This document shows, piece by piece, positions 45,438-52,982 of a stretch of DNA of 64,000 nt. This DNA comes from Prevotella sp. Its GTDB lineage: Bacteria; Bacteroidota; Bacteroidia; Bacteroidales; Bacteroidaceae. The DNA is taken from contig JAFRPY010000113.1 in the NCBI GenBank assembly GCA_017428925.1, forward strand, positions 19,242-83,241, written 5' to 3'. The translations under genes and the position numbers were made by a program. The first letter of the stretch is position 1. Every line of letters starts with the position of its first letter. A model generated the notes under the pieces. The model ran no database searches. It was not told the DNA's origin and saw only the letters and a program-made list of their open reading frames with translations.

Positions 45438-45453
45438 CTTTTTTATATCTTTG
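45423..45453 (+). promoter_or_regulatory. Promoter of repeat protein/prmC operon
   Basis: TTTG (45423-45426), 19 bases, TATCTTTG (45446-45453). Confidence 0.8.
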
Positions 45454-45514
45454 CATACGATTTGGTTGCACTCGGCAAAATCTTTGCAACAAATAATCAT
45501 TAAAACCACTGACA

Positions 45515-45931
45515 ATGAAACACTTCAGACTGTTATTGATGGCTGTAGCCCTCTTCACCTGCACTACCTGCGTAAACGCCCAAAGCCTGCGCGATAAGAG
45601 CGGCAACAGCATCGGAAAGATTGAAAGCGACGGCACCGTGCGCAACAAGAGCGGAAACCGCGTAGGTCAAATAACCAGCAGTGGAGATATCCGCAACTCA
45701 AGCGGGAATACCATTGGGAAAATCGACAACAACGGCACTGTGCGCGACAAGAGCGGAAACAGCATCGGCAAAATTGAGAGCGATGGAACCGTGCACGACA
45801 AGAGCGGAAACCGAATGGGTAAGGTGGAAAGCGACGGCACAATCCGTAATGCCAGCGGCAACACCATCGGCAAGGCTCAAGGCGTAGACCGCCGATGTGC
45901 CGGCGCTTATTTCTTCTTTAATTACCCATGA
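45515..45931 (+). CDS. Secreted 17-residue-repeat protein ('5-fold beta-flower'-like)
   Basis: 138 residues. A signal peptide (ending TCVNA) is followed by about six units of 17 residues: RDKSGNSIGKIESDGTV and variants (SGN-hydrophobic-G-hydrophobic-x-x-x-G-x-hydrophobic-R), then GAYFFFNYP. Each unit would give two short beta strands, and the C-terminal aromatic stretch would close the fold. Bacteroidetes proteins with this pattern are, as I recall, named 5-fold beta-flower proteins, with no known function. Its stop codon overlaps the prmC start (ATGA), so prmC translation depends on this gene. Confidence 0.8.
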   Translation: MKHFRLLLMAVALFTCTTCVNAQSLRDKSGNSIGKIESDGTVRNKSGNRVGQITSSGDIRNSSGNTIGKIDNNGTVRDKSGNSIGKIESDGTVHDKSGNRMGKVESDGTIRNASGNTIGKAQGVDRRCAGAYFFFNYP

Positions 45932-46761
45932 CCTATCGTGAACTGTGGCAGCCCCTTGTTTCACGCTATACTGAGCAGGAAGCGAAGGCTGTGGCACGCT
46001 ATCTGTTGGAGGTAGGCTATGGTCTTTCTATGGCCGATATTCTCAGTGGGGCAGTAGAACGGATTTCTTCCGATGAAATGGGGAAAAATCGACGACGATT
46101 GCTCGATGGTGAACCCGTTCAATATGTTGTCGGTAAGGCTGAATTTGGCGGCCGGCTGTTTCGTGTGACCCCTTCAGTGCTGATTCCTCGTCCAGAAACC
46201 CTGGAACTGATAGAGTGGGAGGTTTCTGAAAGTTTTTCTTGCAATGAGCAGGAGCGTATTCTCGACATCGGCACGGGAAGTGGCTGTATTGCCGTCACCC
46301 TTGCCTTGGCACATCCCAATGCCTATGTAGAAGGATGGGATATTTCCGACGAAGCCTTGGAGATAGCCAGGCAAAACGCCCGTGACTTAAACGCTGAAGT
46401 TTCTTTTCGTCAAGTCGATGTGCTGGGAAAGTTTCCGACAGAAGTTGCAGCTTGGACCACCATCATTTCCAACCCGCCATACATTTGTAAAAAGGAAGCG
46501 GATGAAATGGAATCCCACGTGCTTGACCAGGAACCCCACCAGGCCCTTTTCGTTCCTGATGAAGACCCCCTGATTTTCTATCGCACCATTGCACAATATG
46601 GCAGAAAGGCATTGGCAGATGGCGGATGGCTTTACTTTGAAATTAACCCGCTCTTTTATCGGGAATTAACAAAAATGCTCGATGAAATGGGCTATTTTTG
46701 CATAGAAACCCGAAAAGACCAGTTCGGCAAAATTCGTTTCATGAGGGCAAAGAAACGCTGA
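45928..46761 (+). CDS. prmC: Peptide chain release factor N5-glutamine methyltransferase
   Basis: 277 residues. It methylates the GGQ glutamine of release factors RF1/RF2 with S-adenosylmethionine. Landmarks are GEPVQYVVGKAEFGG and VLIPRPETLELIEW in the N-terminal substrate domain, ILDIGTGSGCIAVTLAL (SAM-binding loop) and ISNPPYICKKEADEME (catalytic NPPY). It starts inside the stop codon of the repeat-protein gene, an unusual partner for a translation enzyme. Confidence 0.96.
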   Translation: MTYRELWQPLVSRYTEQEAKAVARYLLEVGYGLSMADILSGAVERISSDEMGKNRRRLLDGEPVQYVVGKAEFGGRLFRVTPSVLIPRPETLELIEWEVSESFSCNEQERILDIGTGSGCIAVTLALAHPNAYVEGWDISDEALEIARQNARDLNAEVSFRQVDVLGKFPTEVAAWTTIISNPPYICKKEADEMESHVLDQEPHQALFVPDEDPLIFYRTIAQYGRKALADGGWLYFEINPLFYRELTKMLDEMGYFCIETRKDQFGKIRFMRAKKR

Positions 46762-46769
46762 AACAGAAC

Positions 46770-47558
46770 TCAGACTTTTTCGCTTAGACGGTCACAATAC
46801 TGGTACACGATGGCCAGCATGTCGTCGGGCAGATAGCTCAGTGCCTTTTGGATAAGTTCCATCGGGGTTTCATAGAAAGCTTCGGCCAGCGTGCCCGTGA
46901 TGGCGGCCTTTGTGTCGGTATCGCCGTCGGCCATCACGGCATAGCGTATGGCGTCTTCGAAATTCTGGCTTTCCAGAAAACAGCGTATCGCCATGGGGAC
47001 AGTTTCCATGCATGTTCCGTCGAAATGATTCTCCGATCCTATCTTGTTGATTTCTCTTATGGTCGGGATTTCGTAGCCCCACATCTTCCACACCTTGTTT
47101 TCCACGTCGTCTTTTGTGATGCGACAAGTGCGAAGCCAGTAGGTAAGCGTGGCGATGCAGTCGGCCCCCTTCAGTCCCTCAGGATGGTTGTGTGTGGGCT
47201 TTGCCGTCAGTTTGGCCTGCTCCCTTACTTGATTGTAGTCACTAATCAGCCATGCCACGGGACTCACACGCATGGCAGCACCGTTGCCGAACGAACCGTA
47301 TGGCTTCGGATTGTCGGATTCTACCCATTGCCCGAACCTTCCTCCATAGCCACCCATCGGGTTAGGGTAGCGGCGGCACCAGTCGTGCAACGACTCACCG
47401 TAGTCGCGCCCGTTCATAATGGCATCGGCGATGGCGATGGTGCAGATGGTGTCATCGGTATAGTTACACTCTTCGGTGAAAAGCTTGAACCCCTTCTGGG
47501 GAGCAGGTCCGAATTCGAAACGACTGCCTACGATGTCTCCAATGATAGCTCCGAGCAT
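46770..47558 (-). CDS. ADP-ribosylglycohydrolase family protein
   Basis: 262 residues. Metal-binding motifs are YTDDTIC near residue 33 (first Thr-Asp-Asp) and DGDTDTKAA near residue 211 (the Asp-x-Asp-Thr pair). GAIIGDIVGSRFE at the N-terminus and GNGAAMRVSPVAWL complete the DraG/ARH fold. The family removes ADP-ribose from proteins or nucleic acids; the target is unknown. It is convergent with prmC, 8 bases away. A TATATTTG -7 box lies on the minus strand at 47605-47612. Confidence 0.92.
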   Translation of the reverse strand: MLGAIIGDIVGSRFEFGPAPQKGFKLFTEECNYTDDTICTIAIADAIMNGRDYGESLHDWCRRYPNPMGGYGGRFGQWVESDNPKPYGSFGNGAAMRVSPVAWLISDYNQVREQAKLTAKPTHNHPEGLKGADCIATLTYWLRTCRITKDDVENKVWKMWGYEIPTIREINKIGSENHFDGTCMETVPMAIRCFLESQNFEDAIRYAVMADGDTDTKAAITGTLAEAFYETPMELIQKALSYLPDDMLAIVYQYCDRLSEKV

Positions 47559-47630
47559 GGTAATAGCGTTTTAATCAGATGAATAGTTTTACTTAATAAC
47601 GCTGCAAATATAGTAAAAATTCTTTATGTT

Positions 47631-47663
47631 GTTGTCATTTACGCTTATTTTTTTGTAATTTTG
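47631..47663 (+). promoter_or_regulatory. Promoter of metallophosphoesterase gene
   Basis: GTTG (47631-47634), 21 bases, TAATTTTG (47656-47663). Confidence 0.6.
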
Positions 47664-47719
47664 CAGCACGTATAGATTTGTGATATGCTACGAGAATGAA
47701 ATTAGAATCGTAAAAAGGA

Positions 47720-48823
47720 ATGAAAATGGGTATGTTGATTTTCATGCTGCTGCCATTGGCTGCGTGCGGTTATGTGCTCTGGCACGTGTATCAGATATTG
47801 CCATCGTCGGCGTGGGCGAAATGGGCGGTCGTCGTGCTAATGGCGGCATCGTTCCTCATGCTCTTCGTAGGGTTTAGCAACCGGCTCGACGCTATGCCCA
47901 TGCCACTGGCCTCGGCCGTTTATGAGGTGGGCACCTCGTCGCTCATCATTTTGCTCTATCTCTTTATGCTTTTCCTCGTGCTCGATTTGGGACGCCTCTT
48001 CCATCTTGTTCCTTCATCGTTTCTGAAGGGCAGCTGGGCGGGAACAGCTTTTGTCACAGGCCTCATGCTTGTGGTGTTCGTTTACGGCAACCTTCACTAT
48101 CGGAACAAAGTGCGCCAGCCGTTGCAGCTGAGAACCGCCAAACATCTCTCCAAGCCCGTGCGCATTGTGATGATTAGCGACCTGCATTTGGGCTACCACA
48201 ACCGCCGTAGCGAACTCCACCGATGGATCGACATGCTGAATGCCGAAAATCCTGACCTCATCCTGATTGCCGGCGACATCATCGACCGCAGTATCCGTCC
48301 GCTGGAGGAGCAAAAAATGTGGGAAGAGTTCCACAGGCTGAAAGCCCCTGTAGTGGCCTGTCTTGGCAATCATGAATACTATGCGGGAGAACCCGGTTCG
48401 CTGGGTTTTTACGAGAAAGCTGGCATACGGCTGCTTCGCGACCAAGTGCTTATTATGGGCAACTTGGCCATAGCCGGACGTGATGACCGTTTCAAGCCTC
48501 GCCGCAAATCAGTGAAAGCACTTACAGCCCCCATCGACCGCAGCAAATACACCATTCTGCTCGATCATCAGCCTTACCATCTAGAGCATGCCGAGCAGGC
48601 TGGCATCGACTTCCAGCTGAGCGGCCATACCCATCACGGGCAGGTGTGGCCCATTTCCTGGATTACCGAGTCGGTTTACGAGAAAGCCTTTGGTCCCCAT
48701 TCGAAGGGCAACACCCAATACTACATCACTTCCGGAATAGGAATCTGGGGTGGAAAGTTCCGTATCGGCACCCGTTCCGAGTATATCGTGGCCGACATTA
48801 CCAGCAAGGTCTCTGACCGTTGA
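47720..48823 (+). CDS. Membrane metallophosphoesterase
   Basis: 367 residues. Four hydrophobic segments in the first 125 residues (about 4-25, 34-55, 68-92, 103-122) precede a calcineurin-like phosphoesterase domain. Metal ligands are visible in VMISDLHLGYH, LIAGDIIDRS, CLGNHEYY, ILLDHQP and LSGHTHHGQ, the complete set. YkuE/YaeI-like enzymes of this build hydrolyse lipid or nucleotide phosphoesters outside or at the membrane; the substrate is unknown. It is a single gene followed by a repeat-rich 348-base gap. Confidence 0.9.
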   Translation: MKMGMLIFMLLPLAACGYVLWHVYQILPSSAWAKWAVVVLMAASFLMLFVGFSNRLDAMPMPLASAVYEVGTSSLIILLYLFMLFLVLDLGRLFHLVPSSFLKGSWAGTAFVTGLMLVVFVYGNLHYRNKVRQPLQLRTAKHLSKPVRIVMISDLHLGYHNRRSELHRWIDMLNAENPDLILIAGDIIDRSIRPLEEQKMWEEFHRLKAPVVACLGNHEYYAGEPGSLGFYEKAGIRLLRDQVLIMGNLAIAGRDDRFKPRRKSVKALTAPIDRSKYTILLDHQPYHLEHAEQAGIDFQLSGHTHHGQVWPISWITESVYEKAFGPHSKGNTQYYITSGIGIWGGKFRIGTRSEYIVADITSKVSDR

Positions 48824-48881
48824 TTTCCCATGACGCAACCTATGGGCAAAAATCTACAAAAAACAATGAATGCGAATTATA

Positions 48882-48981
48882 CTCCCCTCCTTGAAAGGAG
48901 GGGCCAGGGGTGGTTGATGTTCAGTGGGCATAAACAAAGAGAAATCAACCCCACCTAACCTCCCCTTTCTAAGGGGAGGGA
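48882..48981. repeat. Intergenic C-rich palindromic element
   Basis: About 100 bases: a CCCCTCC/GGAGGGG hairpin (48884-48903), a long inverted pair GGGTGGTTGAT / ATCAACCCC (about 48908-48918 and 48943-48952), and a CCTCCCCTT/AAGGGGAGG hairpin (48959-48979). It has the same double-hairpin plan as the elements inside rluA but a different centre. The gap 48824-49171 also holds the repeat below and a promoter. Confidence 0.75.
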
Positions 48982-49045
48982 TATATTTGTCCACGCAAAA
49001 AGTTCCTTTTGAGCCCTAAAGGGAATATTTGTGTCAGATTTTTTA

Positions 49046-49086
49046 AGATTTTTGTTTAAGAAAGTGTAGGGGTGCTGAGTAGTTAC
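49046..49086. repeat. Dispersed repeat ending CTTTCTTAAACAAAAATCT, copy 2 (inverted)
   Basis: The inverse complement begins GTAACTACTCAGC and ends CTTTCTTAAACAAAAATCT, paralleling 41171-41208. Confidence 0.65.
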
Positions 49087-49131
49087 ATTTTTGTTTTAAT
49101 AAGCAAAAAAAACAAAAAAGAAAGCGCATAA

Positions 49132-49163
49132 GTTGTTTCTCTATAAATTAATATGTAATTTTG
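49132..49163 (+). promoter_or_regulatory. Promoter of O-acylation cassette
   Basis: GTTG (49132-49135), 20 bases, TAATTTTG (49156-49163). The ATG at 49172 is 8 bases after the -7 box, so the leader is very short. Confidence 0.65.
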
Positions 49164-49171
49164 CAGCACTT

Positions 49172-50401
49172 ATGCGCTTGAAAATCTGTGACTACCACCG
49201 TTTCATACATTCCTTACCGCTCAAATTAGGACTGTTGGCCGTCTGTTGTCTGTTGGCAACGGATGTCGCTTTTGCGCAAGAAAAAGGCAAGGCCTCTTAC
49301 TATTCCCGCCGTTCTACGGGAGCTTACACGAGCAGTGGCCGGCGTTTCCACAGCGACAGTTTGTTCTGTGCCCATCGCAAATATCTCTTCGGCACTTTGC
49401 TCAAGGTGACCAACATTTCAAACGGCAAGGAGGTTGTGGTGAAAGTGGTCGACCGCGGACCTTTCATCAAGGGTCGTATCATCGACCTTTCATACGCGGC
49501 AGCCAGCAAACTGGGAATGATTTCTCAAGGCGTGGGCTCGGTTGTGGTGACTCCCTACAAGCCCAACAAGGGCGTGCCCTACAAGTTCGATTCTGCCGAA
49601 GAGATGCCCGAGTTTGATTTCGAGACCACCGATGACGACGGCACCACTCCTGCCTGGATAAACAAGGGCCATCCCTCCATGAATGTTGTCCTTCTGGGCG
49701 ATTCCAACACCTTCCTTGGTGGTGAAGACTGCACCAATCCCCGTGGATGGAACAAGTGGTTTAATGACATCTTCAAGCCTGCCAGCTGCCGCAGCTATGC
49801 CCGCAGCGGTGCCACCTGGACCAATACGCCAAAGACGCGCCGAAACGTTCAGGAGAACATTCAGACGCTGGGTGACGACAATGTCATCTACAACCAGGTG
49901 GTCCGTCTCGACGATGCCGTTGGCCGTGGTCGCCAGCCGTCGCCTCAGCTCATCATCATCATGGCAGGCACCAACGACGCGTGGTTCCTCGACAAGCGTC
50001 CCCATGCCCTCGAGAAGACGGCACGACAGGTTTTTGCCGAAACCGGGTCGTTCAGCACCAAACTGCCCTCTGCCATGCTGACGCTGGCCGAAAGCATTCG
50101 CTACAATTGCGAGTTGCTGCACCGTTGTTTCCCGCAGTCGCAAATCATCCTGGTAGCCCCCTTGCAGTCGGTTCAGGCCGCCCGCCATCTCGATGCTGTC
50201 AACCAGCTCATCGAAGACTGTGGCCGCGAGATGAACATCGGCGTGATACGTCTCGACCGTGAGTCGGGCATCCGCAGCATTTCCGAGAATCAGAAAAAAC
50301 GATATACCACCGATGGCACCCACACCAGCGTCGAGGGTGCCAAGCGCTGTGGCCGTTGCATCGCCTCTGGCGTCGAACAACTCATAAAGGATAAAAAATA
50401 G
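49172..50401 (+). CDS. RlpA-like domain fused to SGNH hydrolase
   Basis: 409 residues from the ATG at 49172; upstream in-frame ATG 49133 precedes the -7 box and is rejected. Signal peptide ends DVAFAQ. Residues about 36-130 are an RlpA double-psi barrel: GKASYYSRRSTGAYTSSGRR, CAHRKYLFGTLLKVTN, VKVVDRGPF (catalytic-type Asp) and AASKLGMI. After a short linker comes an SGNH/GDSL domain: VVLLGDSNTF (block I Ser), SGATW (block II), MAGTNDAWF (block III Asn), DGTHTS (block V Asp/His). RlpA cleaves stem-less peptidoglycan in the septum, whereas SGNH enzymes move or remove O-acyl groups. Followed 2 bases later by an MBOAT gene. Confidence 0.88.
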   Translation: MRLKICDYHRFIHSLPLKLGLLAVCCLLATDVAFAQEKGKASYYSRRSTGAYTSSGRRFHSDSLFCAHRKYLFGTLLKVTNISNGKEVVVKVVDRGPFIKGRIIDLSYAAASKLGMISQGVGSVVVTPYKPNKGVPYKFDSAEEMPEFDFETTDDDGTTPAWINKGHPSMNVVLLGDSNTFLGGEDCTNPRGWNKWFNDIFKPASCRSYARSGATWTNTPKTRRNVQENIQTLGDDNVIYNQVVRLDDAVGRGRQPSPQLIIIMAGTNDAWFLDKRPHALEKTARQVFAETGSFSTKLPSAMLTLAESIRYNCELLHRCFPQSQIILVAPLQSVQAARHLDAVNQLIEDCGREMNIGVIRLDRESGIRSISENQKKRYTTDGTHTSVEGAKRCGRCIASGVEQLIKDKK

Positions 50402-50403
50402 GG

Positions 50404-51849
50404 ATGGTTTTTTCAGATTTGTTTTTTATCTTTGTCTTTCTGCCGGTCTTTCTGCTCTGTTATCTTTCGGCGTGGCTGGTCGACAAGAAATGGCAGGGCT
50501 CCCCTGAGCGTCCTTCCACGGCCGTGCGCAATGCCGTGCTCGTCGTCTTTTCCCTGATTTTCTATGCCTGGGGCGAACCCGTCTATGTGTTCCTCATGCT
50601 GGGCAGCGTCGTGGTCAACTATCTGGCCGGTCGCATCATCGACAATCAGGAGAATCATCGCCGGGCGGCCCTCGTCATGGGCATCACGCTGAACCTGCTC
50701 ATCCTCGGCACATTCAAGTATGCCGGCTTTTTCGCGCAGACGCTTTGCGATGCCGGCCTCGCGGTGCCCGTTCCCCAGATATCGCTGCCCATCGGCATCA
50801 GTTTCTACACATTCCAGTCCATTTCCTATCTCGTCGACGTCTATCGCCGCGAAGCCCCCGTACAGCGCCGCTTCGTCAACCTTTTGCTTTACATCTCCAT
50901 GTTCCCGCAGCTCATCGCCGGACCTATCGTGCGCTACGAAATAGTTGCCCTCGAGATTAACAACCGCCGTGTGACGCCCTACGACTTTGTTGAGGGATCC
51001 TATCGCTTCCTCATCGGACTGGGTAAGAAGGTGATTCTGGCCAATCAGCTGTCTGAAATCTCCGACCAGTTCCTGGCCAACAACCTCGACGGTCTTTCCA
51101 CCACAGGTGCATGGGTGGGCATAGCCGCCTTCACGTTGCAGATTTTCTTCGATTTCTCCGGCTACAGCGACATGGCCATCGGTCTTGGTCGCTGCATGGG
51201 CTTCCATTTTGCCGAGAACTTCACCCATCCCTATTGCTGTCGCACCATCACCGAGTTCTGGCGCCGCTGGCACATCTCGCTGGGCAGTTTCTTCCGCGAC
51301 TATGTTTACATCCCCATGGGCGGCAACCGTCGCCACCAGGCCCTGAATATCTTTGTCGTGTGGTTCCTTACCGGTATGTGGCACGGGGCCAGCTGGAACT
51401 TCATCATCTGGGGCGTCTATTTCGGTGTCATCGTGACGCTCGAGAAATATACCCTGCTTCGTGTCAAACGCTACATCCCGTCACTGCTGCTCCATGTCTA
51501 CAGCATGCTGCTCGTCATCATCGGATGGGGCATTTTCTATTTCGACGATTTCGGCAAAATGACGCGCTTTTTCCAGATCGGATTCGGTCAGACCGCCATT
51601 TTCCACGATTTCACCGTAGAGAGCGCACTGACCGACAATTTCTGGCTTTGGGTGGTGGCCATACTTTTCTGCCTGCCCGTCTACGATGCTGTGTCGCGGC
51701 TCTACCACCGCCTGTTCCGCCGCAACACCGCCCTGAAGAAAAACGTTGCCCTCCTCACGCGCCTCTCCGTCTCCGTCGTCCTGCTGCTGCTCAGTGTCGC
51801 CCTGCTGGTAGGTGCCACCAATAATGCGTTTATATATACAAGATTCTAA
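50404..51849 (+). CDS. MBOAT O-acyltransferase (AlgI/PatA-like)
   Basis: 481 residues with about ten membrane segments. The MBOAT core is clear: SYLVDVYRREAPVQRRFVNL, TEFWRRWHISLGSFFRDYVY, IPMGGNRRH and FLTGMWHGASWNFIIWG, with the catalytic His in MWHGAS. Such proteins carry acyl groups across the membrane to a periplasmic acceptor enzyme. It is translationally close to the RlpA-SGNH gene (2 bases) and precedes two DHHW genes, the AlgI-AlgJ/AlgX arrangement of alginate acetylation. Whether the target is peptidoglycan or another envelope glycan cannot be read from the sequence. Confidence 0.93.
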   Translation: MVFSDLFFIFVFLPVFLLCYLSAWLVDKKWQGSPERPSTAVRNAVLVVFSLIFYAWGEPVYVFLMLGSVVVNYLAGRIIDNQENHRRAALVMGITLNLLILGTFKYAGFFAQTLCDAGLAVPVPQISLPIGISFYTFQSISYLVDVYRREAPVQRRFVNLLLYISMFPQLIAGPIVRYEIVALEINNRRVTPYDFVEGSYRFLIGLGKKVILANQLSEISDQFLANNLDGLSTTGAWVGIAAFTLQIFFDFSGYSDMAIGLGRCMGFHFAENFTHPYCCRTITEFWRRWHISLGSFFRDYVYIPMGGNRRHQALNIFVVWFLTGMWHGASWNFIIWGVYFGVIVTLEKYTLLRVKRYIPSLLLHVYSMLLVIIGWGIFYFDDFGKMTRFFQIGFGQTAIFHDFTVESALTDNFWLWVVAILFCLPVYDAVSRLYHRLFRRNTALKKNVALLTRLSVSVVLLLLSVALLVGATNNAFIYTRF

Positions 51850-51899
51850 GGCCCACCCCCTGGGAAATTGAGCAATTAAGAAAATGAGAAAATGAGAAA

Positions 51900-52955
51900 A
51901 TGAAAAATAAGATAATGCAACAACCCTTAATAACGTCAGGTGTTCTGCGGTCGCACCGCAGAAAAACCACCATCCTTATCGCCGCCCTCCTGTGCCTGTT
52001 CCCTTTCGAGACAACGGCCCAGATTGCCCGTCAGGCCAAGAACGGCATCATCATCACCCGCCGCGGCGGCCACATTCGCGCCATGGAACCCTTCCGCGGA
52101 GTCGTCACCGGTGGTGGCGACTATGCCGGTGCACTGAACCGTTACCACGAAGCCCTCGGCCCCGATGTGCGCGTCTATAGCATGCTCATCCCCACCGCCG
52201 TAGAGTTCTACTGTCCCCCCGAGTGCGCCTCATGGAGCAACCGCGAGAAACCCGTCATCGAGAACATCAACAGCCGTTTCAGTCCCGAGATCACCGTCGT
52301 CGATGCTTACAGCGTGCTCAGCGCCCATCAGGGCGAGCAAATCTACGCCCGCACCGATCACCACTGGCTCCCCCTCGGTGCCTACTATTGTGCCGAGGCT
52401 TTTGCACAGGCTGCCGATGTGCCCTTCCTTGACCTCAGCCACTACGAACCGCGCACCGTCCATCAGTTCGTGGGCACCATGGCCAAGTTCTCAGGCGACG
52501 CTTCGGTCAGGCAAGACCCCGAGGAGTTCGTCTACCACGTTCCCCTCGATTCCAACTACGTCACCACCTACGTGGGCCACACCCTCGGCAAGAACCGCGC
52601 CGTCACCGGACTTACCGACCCCTTCGAGGGGCCGTTTTTCCTGAGCTACAAGGACGGCAGCTCGCAGGCCTACTGCACCTTCATGGGCGGCGACACCCGC
52701 ACCACCCATGTGCATACCACCACCGACAACGGTCGCCGGCTTCTCGTCATCAAGGACAGCTATGGAAACGCCGTTCCCGGCTACCTGTTCCATTCCTTCG
52801 AAGACATCTACGTGGTCGACTTCCGCTATTTCCAGAAGAACATCATCGCCTACGCCCGCGAGAAAGGCATCACCGACCTGCTGTTCGTCAACAATATGCA
52901 GCACGCCTACGCCCCTTCTACCACCCGCTATTTCATCAGCATGCTCAACAAATAA
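51900..52955 (+). CDS. DHHW family protein 1 (AlgJ/AlgX-like)
   Basis: 351 residues with a late hydrophobic segment (about 23-40, ending FETTAQ) after a basic N-terminus, acting as signal or anchor. RTDHHWLPLGAYYCAEAF (DHHW motif, catalytic Asp/His) and VIKDSYGNAVPGYL (the Ser of AlgX-type SGNH enzymes) are both intact. Compared with its neighbour it lacks the first about 130 residues of the family (EKRDLARFPEF...PFRD region). It is preceded by an AAAATGAGAAAATGA repeat, 50 bases after the MBOAT gene. It probably transfers acyl groups from the MBOAT protein to a glycan. Confidence 0.87.
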   Translation: MKNKIMQQPLITSGVLRSHRRKTTILIAALLCLFPFETTAQIARQAKNGIIITRRGGHIRAMEPFRGVVTGGGDYAGALNRYHEALGPDVRVYSMLIPTAVEFYCPPECASWSNREKPVIENINSRFSPEITVVDAYSVLSAHQGEQIYARTDHHWLPLGAYYCAEAFAQAADVPFLDLSHYEPRTVHQFVGTMAKFSGDASVRQDPEEFVYHVPLDSNYVTTYVGHTLGKNRAVTGLTDPFEGPFFLSYKDGSSQAYCTFMGGDTRTTHVHTTTDNGRRLLVIKDSYGNAVPGYLFHSFEDIYVVDFRYFQKNIIAYAREKGITDLLFVNNMQHAYAPSTTRYFISMLNK

Positions 52956-52982
52956 CACCTGCGAAAATCCGCTCTGTCCCCG

